This document shows positions 42,245-50,061 of a stretch of DNA of 62,323 nt, piece after piece. The notes beneath the pieces are model-generated. The model had not been told where the DNA came from and made no database searches. It saw nothing but the letters and a program-made list of their open reading frames with translations. Position 1 is the first letter of the stretch. Each line of letters begins with the position of its first letter. Made by a program: the position numbers and the translations under genes. The stretch covers positions 1 to 62,323 of the forward strand of contig CACIIL010000004.1 of the NCBI GenBank assembly GCA_902586695.1, written 5' to 3'. The stretch is from an uncultured Alphaproteobacteria bacterium (lineage in GTDB: Bacteria > Pseudomonadota > Alphaproteobacteria > HIMB59 > GCA-002718135).

Positions 42245-43477
42245 ATGTCTAACTATCAAACTACTTCAAAAAAAGAAATGCAAGAAATAAAAGAATTAAA
42301 TAATTTATTATCATATTACGTTGATCAGGGATTTTTTCCAGGTATTCAATGGCAAATAAATATTAATAATGAAAAATATTCTGGAAAATATGGTTTTAAT
42401 AATATTGAAACAAAAGAAGATGTATATGAAAATTCTATTTATAGAATTTGGTCAATGACTAAACCTATAATAGCTGTCGCATCATTACAATTAATTGAAG
42501 AAAAAAAAATTAATTTAGAAGATCCTATAACAGAATATTTACCAGAATTTAAAGATATACAAGTTATGAAAAAAAAAGATGGTAGTATTAGAGATGTAGA
42601 GAAGATAATCGAATATCCAACAATAAAAGATCTTCTTCTTCATACAGCTGGATTTTCTTATAATTTTTTAGCAGATCCTGTTGGTAAAGAATATGATCGA
42701 ATTCGCTTATTTAATTCTGACACAACAACTTTAGAAGAAGAAATTAAAATTCTTGCTAAAGCTCCACTTTTGTTTCAACCTAATACAAGTTGGCGTTATT
42801 CCGTATCAATGGATGTTTTGGCCAGAATTATTGAAATTGTCAGAGGAGAATCTTTGCACAAAATCTTAGATAAAAAAATTTTTTATCCTTTAAATATGAA
42901 AGATACAGGATTTTCAGTTTCTAAAGAAAACCAAAAACGGGTGATGGTATCATATGAGTTTGATCCATTAAAAAAGAAGTTAAGTGAATTAATATCTGAT
43001 CCTCAAAAAATAGGAAATTATGGGTATCCTTTAAATATTAATTCATATGCAAGAGGAGGACACGGACTTTTTTCTAGTTTAAACGATTATTCAATTTTTG
43101 CTAAAATGTTGCACACTGGTAAATCTGAAAAGGGTGAGCAAGTTCTAAATAATCAAACATTAAAATTGATTTCTACTAATTTTTTAGATCCTAAATTCTT
43201 TCCAATTGAAATTGCCACTATTGGTATTGTAAAAGACGAAAATTATGTCAATGGACTTGAAGGTTATGGATGGGGTCTGGGTTGTAGAACTCTATTAGAT
43301 CCATCAAAACAAAATAACTTGGGATCTATTGGAGAATTTGGCTGGGCAGGTGCTGCCTCAACGTATTTTTTAGTTGATAATAATAAAAATTTATCTGCAA
43401 CTATAATGACTCAAGTTTTGTTTGGAAATCCGGAACTCACAAGACAATTTTATAGTTATATTTATTCCAATTTTTGA
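42245..43477 (+). CDS. Serine hydrolase, class C beta-lactamase family
   Basis: About 410 residues, no signal peptide. The SxxK motif is SMTK (S70, K73) in YRIWSMTKPIIAVASL, the YxN position reads YSVS in WRYSVSMDVLARII, and the third motif region is GGHGLFSS. Members of this group are esterases, lactonases or D-aminopeptidases far more often than beta-lactamases. A lactonase role beside a sugar-acid dehydratase is attractive but only inference. The start at 42245 is chosen over 42206 to avoid overlap with the divergent GlcD-like gene. Confidence 0.82.
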   Translation: MSNYQTTSKKEMQEIKELNNLLSYYVDQGFFPGIQWQININNEKYSGKYGFNNIETKEDVYENSIYRIWSMTKPIIAVASLQLIEEKKINLEDPITEYLPEFKDIQVMKKKDGSIRDVEKIIEYPTIKDLLLHTAGFSYNFLADPVGKEYDRIRLFNSDTTTLEEEIKILAKAPLLFQPNTSWRYSVSMDVLARIIEIVRGESLHKILDKKIFYPLNMKDTGFSVSKENQKRVMVSYEFDPLKKKLSELISDPQKIGNYGYPLNINSYARGGHGLFSSLNDYSIFAKMLHTGKSEKGEQVLNNQTLKLISTNFLDPKFFPIEIATIGIVKDENYVNGLEGYGWGLGCRTLLDPSKQNNLGSIGEFGWAGAASTYFLVDNNKNLSATIMTQVLFGNPELTRQFYSYIYSNF

Positions 43478-44343
43478 ATATTTTGATCAAATTTAAATCA
43501 ATAGAAAGTTTAGGTATGCTTTTTGCTATAATGGCTTATTTTGCTTTTTCGCTTTTAGATGCTGTGCAAAAAACAGCAGTTATATACCATTCTGTTTTTC
43601 AATTGTTATTTGTAAAATATTGTTTTGTCTTAATATTGTCTTTAATTGAATCTAAGCGAAAAAATAATTTCAAATTTTACATTTCAAATAATATTAAAAT
43701 GCAACTTTTACGGAGTATTTTATCAATTATTGAATCAGGATGTTTTATTTTATCTTTTAGATACTTATCTTTAGCAGATGCTCATAGTATTGCATCACTT
43801 ACACCTGTTTTGGTTGTAGCTTTATCAGCACTTATTTTAAGAGAAAAAGTTTCCTTGAAAATATGGATTGCCATTTTTATTGGTTTTGTTGGTGTACTTA
43901 TAATCATGAGACCTGGCTTATCAATATTTGATACTAAATCCTTAATACCACTTGCAGGTGCTTTTTTTCTAAGTATTTATCAAATAGTAACAAGAAAAGT
44001 TTCAGAAAAAGACTCTAATGAAACGTCATTATTTTTTACATCAATAGTAGGTATTATATTAGTTGGTATTATTGGATTTAATTTTTGGCAACCCCTGATG
44101 GAATATTCCTTTTTATTCTTTGTTGCCATGGGTTTTCTCTTTTCTTTAGGTTTGTATTTTCAAATTATAGCATTAAGTATGTCTAGAGCAGGAATTATAC
44201 AACCTTTTCATTATACCTTAATATTTTGGGCAATAATTCTTGGTTATATTTTTTATGATGATTTTCCAGATACTCCAACACTAATTGGTGCTTTTATTAT
44301 TACTATATCAGGTATTTATGCAATGTATCAAAAGATAAAATAA
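43474..44343 (+). CDS. EamA-family (DMT) transporter
   Basis: A 289-residue membrane protein with about ten helices and two EamA repeats: GMLFAIMAYFAFSLLDAVQK begins the first and LIPLAGAFFLSIYQIVTRKV the second. It would export or import a small metabolite. A TTG start at 43474 is inferred; it overlaps the hydrolase stop (TTGA) and keeps the first helix whole, while the next ATG at 43516 lies inside that helix. Substrate unknown; it may serve the preceding catabolic cluster. Confidence 0.82.
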   Translation: MNILIKFKSIESLGMLFAIMAYFAFSLLDAVQKTAVIYHSVFQLLFVKYCFVLILSLIESKRKNNFKFYISNNIKMQLLRSILSIIESGCFILSFRYLSLADAHSIASLTPVLVVALSALILREKVSLKIWIAIFIGFVGVLIIMRPGLSIFDTKSLIPLAGAFFLSIYQIVTRKVSEKDSNETSLFFTSIVGIILVGIIGFNFWQPLMEYSFLFFVAMGFLFSLGLYFQIIALSMSRAGIIQPFHYTLIFWAIILGYIFYDDFPDTPTLIGAFIITISGIYAMYQKIK

Positions 44344-44352
44344 TAAAAATAA

Positions 44353-44922
44353 TTATTCTTGAAATAAAAATAAGTTTGTTTTTAATTTGACTTTATCTTT
44401 TAAAATTGAAGTATTTGACCATTTGCCTATTCCTATACCAAATTTTATCCTAGAAAATATTAATTCAGTTTGAATTTGAACTAATTCTTCTGCAAGTCTT
44501 GTAACATAAATTGTTAGAGGAACAATTTCACTTTTTCCTTTTAAAGTAAGTTCTACGTCTAATTTAATTTCTTTTTCATTAGTATATGAAAATTTTTTAG
44601 TATCGACAACAGCTACAGGAAATTGTTCAGTATCAAAAAATATATTACTTAAAAGTAAATCTTTAAATTTAATATAATTCATTTCAATATCATCAACTTT
44701 AACAGAAAAAATGGCCTTATTATTTTTTTTTTCATTTACATCTAATTCAATAAATCCTTCAATAGATTTAAATTCTCCTTGAACATTTTTTGCAAATAAA
44801 ACCTGAAGTTCAAATTCAATTTTAGACAATTTTTTATCAAGAACCCAACGCTCTGAAGCTTCTAATAAAGATGGAAATATAGAAAAAAAACAGAATAAAA
44901 AAAAATATTTAAATATTTTCAA
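44353..44922 (-). CDS. YceI-family periplasmic protein
   Basis: About 189 residues. A signal peptide (KIFKYFFLFCFFSIFPSLLEA) precedes a lipocalin-like YceI domain: WVLDKKLSKIEFELQVLF, GEFKSIEGFIELD, NIFFDTEQFPVAV and LTLKGKSEIVPLTI. YceI proteins bind polyprenyl-type lipids, often beside cytochrome b561. The TTG at 44922 is proposed as start, since it gives a clean signal peptide and a 14-bp overlap with rnhA; ATG codons at 44955 and 44973 are alternatives with longer overlaps. Confidence 0.8.
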   Translation of the reverse strand: MKIFKYFFLFCFFSIFPSLLEASERWVLDKKLSKIEFELQVLFAKNVQGEFKSIEGFIELDVNEKKNNKAIFSVKVDDIEMNYIKFKDLLLSNIFFDTEQFPVAVVDTKKFSYTNEKEIKLDVELTLKGKSEIVPLTIYVTRLAEELVQIQTELIFSRIKFGIGIGKWSNTSILKDKVKLKTNLFLFQE

Positions 44923-45334
44923 TATATCTTCTAGCCAAGTAATCTGCTTTTTCATTATATTTATTTCCCCCATGACCTTTTACCCATTCCCAGTTTACAT
45001 TATGTTTAGTAATTAAATCATCAAGCTCAATCCATAATTCTTTATTTTTAACAGGTTTTTTAGATGTAGTTTTCCAATTATTTGTTTTCCAGTTTTTTAT
45101 CCATGATTCAATGCCATCTTTTACATATTTGCTATCAGTGATTAATGTAATTTCTTCTCTTTTTTCAAAATGTTTTAGAGCTTCTATAGCTGCAGTTAAT
45201 TCCATCTTATTGTTTGTAGTATTATTATCTCCACCATTCAAAAATATTTCATCTTTATTTACTAAAATTACAACACCCCATCCACCAATTCCTGGATTAC
45301 CTGAACATGCTCCATCTGTATAGATTGTAATCAT
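44909..45334 (-). CDS. rnhA: Ribonuclease HI
   Basis: A 141-residue endonuclease that cuts RNA in RNA-DNA hybrids. The first catalytic aspartate is D7 in TIYTDGACSGNPGIGGWG, the glutamate is in NKMELTAAIEAL, the next aspartate in ITDSKYV and the last in NEKADYLAR. Length is normal. Part of the ispH-thrB-rnhA minus-strand operon found in many alphaproteobacteria, with a four-base overlap to thrB. Confidence 0.96.
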   Translation of the reverse strand: MITIYTDGACSGNPGIGGWGVVILVNKDEIFLNGGDNNTTNNKMELTAAIEALKHFEKREEITLITDSKYVKDGIESWIKNWKTNNWKTTSKKPVKNKELWIELDDLITKHNVNWEWVKGHGGNKYNEKADYLARRYIENI

Positions 45335-46281
45335 ATTTTTATCCCTTGATTATTTTGATGCCATTTTAAGATATTCAGGTATTCTTTTGGATTTTTCAAT
45401 TCAACTAATGCATCATTAGGATGAAAAATTTTATCATGAAGTCTTGTAACTAAAATTCGTACAGCTGCACCTCTTAATAAAACATTGATTGAAGCTTTTT
45501 CTTCACTATTTAATGATGATTTACTATAAAAACCCTGAATTAATGAATTAAAATTTTCAATATTAAATATTCCATTTTCATTAAAGCACCAAGCATTGAT
45601 AGTCAGCGCTAATTCATATGCTATAAAGTCTTTACAAGAAAAATAAAAGTCAATGATTCCAGAAATTTTATTTTCTTTAAATAAAACATTATCTATAAAT
45701 AAATCAGCATGTATTATTGCTGAAGGTAAATTAATTGGCCAATTTTTTTTCAAAAAAATTAATTCTTTATCAAGAAGTTTAAAATATTCTTTATATAATT
45801 TTGCATGTGAATTTTTGCATCTTTCATAAATGTCTACCCATGTATTATAAGCTAAGCTGTTTGGTCTTGATAGATTAGAAACTTTTGTAATATTTGTGAA
45901 TTCTGCAATTTTTGAGCCAAGTTCATAACAATGATTAGGCATGACTTTAGATAAATTTTCTCCTTCCAAAAAAGAAATTATTACAACATTTTTATCTTTT
46001 ATTTTATTAATAATTGAATTTTTTTTATTTTTAATAGGAAGTGGACAATCAAACCCATGAGCAGCTAATTCTTTTTGAAGACTCATAAAAAAAGGCAAAT
46101 CTTCTGATTGAACTCTTTTTTCAAATATTGTTAAAATATATTTATTTTTTGAAGTTGTAATTTTATAATTAGTATTTTCTGTACCCTTAACAATTCCTTC
46201 AAAAGATATTAGATTACCTATAGAGTAGCTTTTTAAAAAATAATTAATTTCGGTCTTTGATATTTTTGTGAATACAGCCAT
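45331..46281 (-). CDS. thrB: Homoserine kinase (ThrB, APH fold)
   Basis: A 316-residue kinase that phosphorylates homoserine for threonine synthesis. It belongs to the aminoglycoside-phosphotransferase-like type: an N-terminal lobe (MAVFTKISKTEINYFLKSY, GIVKGTENTNYKI) and the catalytic loop AIIHADLFIDNVLF with ISGIIDFYFS. The alphaproteobacterial ThrB assignment is backed by the N-terminus and by ispH upstream and rnhA downstream. thrC is separate at 21.6 kb. Confidence 0.93.
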   Translation of the reverse strand: MAVFTKISKTEINYFLKSYSIGNLISFEGIVKGTENTNYKITTSKNKYILTIFEKRVQSEDLPFFMSLQKELAAHGFDCPLPIKNKKNSIINKIKDKNVVIISFLEGENLSKVMPNHCYELGSKIAEFTNITKVSNLSRPNSLAYNTWVDIYERCKNSHAKLYKEYFKLLDKELIFLKKNWPINLPSAIIHADLFIDNVLFKENKISGIIDFYFSCKDFIAYELALTINAWCFNENGIFNIENFNSLIQGFYSKSSLNSEEKASINVLLRGAAVRILVTRLHDKIFHPNDALVELKNPKEYLNILKWHQNNQGIKI

Positions 46282-47229
46282 TTAAATTACTTCTTTGAGT
46301 TTTTGAGGGATTTTAAAATTAATATCTTCTTTCTCAAAATCAGATTCTATAATATTTATATCATAATATTTATCTATTTTTTTAAGTATTTTTTTAACAA
46401 GAATTTCTGGAGAAGATGCACTTGCTGTGATTCCAATTTTGGAGGCATTATTAATAATTAAAGGATCAAAATTTTCTAAATCATCAACTAATATAGAATG
46501 TTCAGAGCCATAATTTTTTGCTACCTCAACTAAACGAAGAGAATTTGAAGAATTTTTTGAACCAATTACAAAAAAATAAGAACAATGTTTGGCAATATTC
46601 TTTACTGCTTCTTGTCTATTTGTTGTAGCATAACAAATATCTTTTTTCTTTGGCTCTAAAACAAAATCAAAGCATGATTTAATCTCATCAATTATATCCT
46701 TTGTGTCATCAATTGACAAAGTTGTTTGTGTTACATATGCAATTTTTTGATCTTTAGGAATGGGTAAATTTTTAACATCTTCTTTATTTTCTACTAAATA
46801 AATATCTTTTGCAGTTTGTCCCATAGTTCCTATTACTTCAGGATGATTTTGGTGACCAATAAGAATTACTGGAAATTTTTTTCTTTCAAAATGCTCAACT
46901 TCTCTATGAATTTTACTTACTAGCGGACAAGTTGCGTCAAAGTAAAGAAGTTTTAGTCTATCAGCCTCTTTGGGAACTGATTTTGGAACACCGTGTGCTG
47001 AAAAAATCACGGGTCTATCTGACTTATCAATTTCATTTAATTCTTCAATAAAAATTGCTCCTTCATTCTTCAAATTATCTACAACGTATTTATTATGAAC
47101 TATTTCATGCCTGACATATACTGGTGCCCCGTACTTCTTAATTGCTTCTTGAACCATTAAAATTGCTCTATCCACACCGGCACAAAAACCACGAGGACCT
47201 GCTAAATATACATCTAATTTTTTATTCAT
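46282..47229 (-). CDS. ispH: 4-hydroxy-3-methylbut-2-enyl diphosphate reductase
   Basis: A 315-residue [4Fe-4S] enzyme, last step of the MEP isoprenoid pathway, giving IPP and DMAPP. The cluster cysteines are in AGPRGFCAGVDRAI, FDATCPLVSKIHRE and KDICYATTNRQEA; the catalytic glutamate lies in VTQTTLS-adjacent sequence and the substrate motif SKNSSNSLRLVEVA is intact. It is the first gene of the ispH-thrB-rnhA group, divergent from a small lipoprotein gene. Confidence 0.96.
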   Translation of the reverse strand: MNKKLDVYLAGPRGFCAGVDRAILMVQEAIKKYGAPVYVRHEIVHNKYVVDNLKNEGAIFIEELNEIDKSDRPVIFSAHGVPKSVPKEADRLKLLYFDATCPLVSKIHREVEHFERKKFPVILIGHQNHPEVIGTMGQTAKDIYLVENKEDVKNLPIPKDQKIAYVTQTTLSIDDTKDIIDEIKSCFDFVLEPKKKDICYATTNRQEAVKNIAKHCSYFFVIGSKNSSNSLRLVEVAKNYGSEHSILVDDLENFDPLIINNASKIGITASASSPEILVKKILKKIDKYYDINIIESDFEKEDINFKIPQKLKEVI

Positions 47230-47288
47230 TTACTTTTAATTTGAACTTACTTTATAAACATACTGAGATAATAAAAAATACAATATTA

Positions 47289-47795
47289 ATGAAAAAATTA
47301 CCGTTTTTTATACTATTTTTACTAATTCAAGGATGCAATTATATTGATAAAAATAGACAAACTTCTATAAATTTCAATTGTCCACGACTTTTTTTTTCTA
47401 GTGCGGACAGAATCTTTATTGATAGCAGTAATCCATTAGACAATGTGCTTTTAAAAGCGGAACTCAATAATTTTCAAATAAACACTGAATGTCAACAAAA
47501 AGATAAAATTGTTATCATTCCATTAGATTTATTAATTATTGCTAAACCAATGGATGATTTATTAAATCCTGAAATTAATATGCCAGTATATATTTCTCTC
47601 TTAGATAAAAATGACAATCTTCTTGAAACTCAATATTTTATGGTTTCGGGTAAATTAAATAAAAATTCTGAAACAAATAAATACATAGAGACTGATGTAT
47701 CTGAAAGACTTAATGTTATAACACAATATCTAGAAACATATCAGGTAATAATCGGTTTTATGCTAGATGAAAGAAAAAGAAAATTTTTAAATTAA
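47289..47795 (+). CDS. Hypothetical lipoprotein
   Basis: About 168 residues with a lipoprotein signal peptide, MKKLPFFILFLLIQGC, lipobox LIQGC (C16). The rest is predicted to be beta-rich and has two further cysteines (NFNCPRLFF, NTECQQK) that could form a disulfide in the periplasm. The start at 47289 gives the signal peptide; the frame is open further upstream over ispH, which is a shadow. It is divergent from ispH, and its stop overlaps the convergent atpF gene by four bases. No named family recognised. Confidence 0.7.
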   Translation: MKKLPFFILFLLIQGCNYIDKNRQTSINFNCPRLFFSSADRIFIDSSNPLDNVLLKAELNNFQINTECQQKDKIVIIPLDLLIIAKPMDDLLNPEINMPVYISLLDKNDNLLETQYFMVSGKLNKNSETNKYIETDVSERLNVITQYLETYQVIIGFMLDERKRKFLN

Positions 47796-48277
47796 TTTTT
47801 TAAAGCTGATTCAAGTTCTTTAATTGATTGATCAATTAATTTTTGTTGCTCTCGTTCGTTTAACTTTTGTTTAATAATTTTAATTGTAGCTGCAATTGAT
47901 GTAGATGAAATATAAGATTGAATAACATTATTTGCATCACGTGTTAGTTGATCTATTTTAGTATCTGTTAATGATTGCCTTTTATTAATTTGATCTTTTA
48001 ATTTAATTTCATTATTTACTTCCATTTGCTTAATTTTATTTTCTGCCTCTTTTTTTATTCCTTGGATTTCAATCTGAACTTCATTTTGACGTTTTTTAAT
48101 TTTACTTAAAGCAACTTGTGTTTCATTTTTAAGATTTTCAGCTTCTTCTATCTTATTTTTAATATCTTTAATCTGTGAATCTAAATTAGTTGTTAGAATT
48201 TTTCGAACTGGATTAAAAACAGATGCAATAAAAGCTACAAATGCAACAGCTACCCAAAATTGTGGATCAGAAAACAT
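47792..48277 (-). CDS. atpF: ATP synthase F0 subunit b
   Basis: A 161-residue peripheral stalk subunit: one N-terminal helix (FWVAVAFVAFIASVFNPV) then a long charged coiled coil. In alphaproteobacteria two b-type genes follow atpE; this is the second. It overlaps b' by one base. F1 genes are not in the window, as usual in this class, where F0 and F1 operons are separate. Confidence 0.88.
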   Translation of the reverse strand: MFSDPQFWVAVAFVAFIASVFNPVRKILTTNLDSQIKDIKNKIEEAENLKNETQVALSKIKKRQNEVQIEIQGIKKEAENKIKQMEVNNEIKLKDQINKRQSLTDTKIDQLTRDANNVIQSYISSTSIAATIKIIKQKLNEREQQKLIDQSIKELESALKN

Positions 48278-48768
48278 TAATTTATTGATCTTTCTGAACT
48301 TTTTATAGCACTTTTAATCTCATCTTCTGAAACATCAAATGAAGAAATTTTTGATAAAGTAAGTTTCGTGATTTCATTAATTTGATCTTGTATTTTAGAT
48401 AATGATTCATTTTTACTTTTTTCAATTTGTTCTGATGATTGATTAATTTTTATATCAAGTTCTTTATCAATTTTTGTTAATTCTACTTGAACCTTATCTT
48501 GCAATGCAGTTGATGAATTTTTAATCAATTCTGAAGCATCTGAGCGCGCTTGTTTCAATTGATTTTCAATTGATTCTTGAATTTTTTCTGCTTCTAATTG
48601 CAACTCTTTGGCTGCAGCCAGGTCTTCGTTAATTTTTCTTTCTCTTTTTTTAAGCACATTACCTATTCTAGGTAATGATATACGCCAAAGAAAAATAAGA
48701 AGAAAAGAAAACGTAACTACAAGCCAAAAAAGCTGAGAAACGAAAAATTCAGGATTTAATTGCGGCAT
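48277..48768 (-). CDS. atpF': ATP synthase F0 subunit b'
   Basis: A 163-residue second stalk subunit with an N-terminal helix (QLFWLVVTFSFLLIFLWRI) and the typical PRIGNVLKKRERKINEDLAAAKELQLEAE heptad region. b and b' form a heterodimer joining F0 to F1. It lies 11 bp behind atpE and overlaps atpF by one base. Confidence 0.9.
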   Translation of the reverse strand: MPQLNPEFFVSQLFWLVVTFSFLLIFLWRISLPRIGNVLKKRERKINEDLAAAKELQLEAEKIQESIENQLKQARSDASELIKNSSTALQDKVQVELTKIDKELDIKINQSSEQIEKSKNESLSKIQDQINEITKLTLSKISSFDVSEDEIKSAIKSSERSIN

Positions 48769-48779
48769 GTTTTGCTTAA

Positions 48780-49004
48780 TTAACCAAACAGAATAACTAG
48801 AGCAATAACTAGTGCGAAAAGAGCAATTGCTTCAACAAGTGCAAATCCTAACATTGTCATTGTGAAAACTTCACTACGAGCTGCAGGGTTTCTTCCAACT
48901 GCTTCGATAAAAGAAGAGAAGATGTTTCCAATTCCTATTCCAGAACCGATAACCCCAATAACGGCTAGACCTGCTCCGATAACTTTAGCTGCTTCTATTT
49001 CCAT
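48780..49004 (-). CDS. atpE: ATP synthase F0 subunit c
   Basis: A 74-residue hairpin of two helices forming the proton-driven c-ring. The glycine-rich first helix (GAGLAVIGVIGSGIGIGNIF), the polar loop GRNPAAR and the proton-binding glutamate in GFALVEAIALF are intact. No sodium-ring Q/T ligands are evident, so it should be proton-coupled. A GGAGG ribosome binding site precedes the start, consistent with the high copy number needed. Confidence 0.96.
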   Translation of the reverse strand: MEIEAAKVIGAGLAVIGVIGSGIGIGNIFSSFIEAVGRNPAARSEVFTMTMLGFALVEAIALFALVIALVILFG

Positions 49005-49019
49005 AAATCCTCCTAGATT

Positions 49020-49754
49020 TTAGTGTAAGTGATATGCATCGTTTATGTATAAGCAAGTTAAAATAGCAAATACATACGCCTGCAAAAATGCGATTAATAT
49101 TTCTAAACCAGTTAATGCAACAATAAACACGAGCGGAAGCGCACCTGTGAAAAATGGCATTGCAACAACAAAACCGGCAAAGACTTTTAGTAATGTATGA
49201 CCTGCTAACATATTAGCAAAAAGTCTTACAGACAAACTGATAGGTCGAGATAAATATGAAATTACCTCTATTGGTATAAGAAGAGGGTGCATATAAAAAG
49301 GAACACCCGGTATATAAAAAAAAGTAAAAAACTTTATTCCGTGATTAACAAAACCTAAAATAGTGACACCGATAAATACAACGGAAGCTAAAGCAAAAGT
49401 AACAATAATGTGGCTTGTAAAAGTAAATTGGTAAGGAACCATACCAACCATATTTCCAATTAATACGAACATAAAAATAGAAAAAACAAATGGAAAGTAT
49501 TTTTTTCCATTATCACCAACAGTATCACTTAATAGTTGAGCAATGAAATTATACATGAGTTCAGATATTAATTGCATTCTTGTTGGAACTAAAGATCGAG
49601 GATTTACAGTTAACGTTAGAAAAAGTGTAATCACTACAACCGTAATAACCATAGAAAGTGAAGAATTTGTAAAAGAAATATCATAGTTTCCAACCTCAGT
49701 TTTTGAGTAAGGAATAATCTCAAATTGCTTAAGTGGACTATCTTTTGCTGCCAT
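49020..49754 (-). CDS. atpB: ATP synthase F0 subunit a
   Basis: A 244-residue membrane subunit carrying the proton half-channels. The essential arginine is in SLSVRLFANMLAGHTLL, and the last helix has ILIAFLQAYVFAILTCLYI. Five to six helices. It lies between atpI and atpE in the usual order. Confidence 0.95.
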   Translation of the reverse strand: MAAKDSPLKQFEIIPYSKTEVGNYDISFTNSSLSMVITVVVITLFLTLTVNPRSLVPTRMQLISELMYNFIAQLLSDTVGDNGKKYFPFVFSIFMFVLIGNMVGMVPYQFTFTSHIIVTFALASVVFIGVTILGFVNHGIKFFTFFYIPGVPFYMHPLLIPIEVISYLSRPISLSVRLFANMLAGHTLLKVFAGFVVAMPFFTGALPLVFIVALTGLEILIAFLQAYVFAILTCLYINDAYHLH

Positions 49755-49779
49755 AAATTATAAAATGAATACTTTAATA

Positions 49780-50061
49780 TTATTGTTTTTCAATGCGACG
49801 CATTACACGATAAACATTCAAAAATCCAGCAATTGCACCAAAAATAAAGAAAATAATTAAACCAAATGGTTTGGTCCCTAAATATTTATCCACAATAAGC
49901 CCAATACCAACACCTACAACCAGTGCAGCTATGATTTCAGTGCTAATTTTAAAACCAAATCCAGCTCCACTTTCCTTCTTTTTTTGGGATGGCGGAGTGT
50001 TTATTGATTTAGCTGTTTCGATTCGCTCTTTTAGCTCTTTAATTTTATCTTCATCAACCAT
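49780..50061 (-). CDS. atpI: AtpI-family F0 accessory protein
   Basis: A 93-residue protein with two helices, the second part matching AALVVGVGIGLIVDKYLGTKPFGLIIF, typical of the alphaproteobacterial AtpI/YidD-like helper for c-ring assembly or magnesium handling. An N-terminal charged segment is short. It overlaps smc by one base, physically joining the smc and F0 gene groups. Confidence 0.85.
   Translation of the reverse strand: MVDEDKIKELKERIETAKSINTPPSQKKKESGAGFGFKISTEIIAALVVGVGIGLIVDKYLGTKPFGLIIFFIFGAIAGFLNVYRVMRRIEKQ

Noticed and set aside
47142-47288. Long N-terminal extension of the lipoprotein gene over ispH
   Set aside because: The extra residues are antisense to ispH and would bury the signal peptide; the ATG at 47289 gives a normal lipoprotein start.
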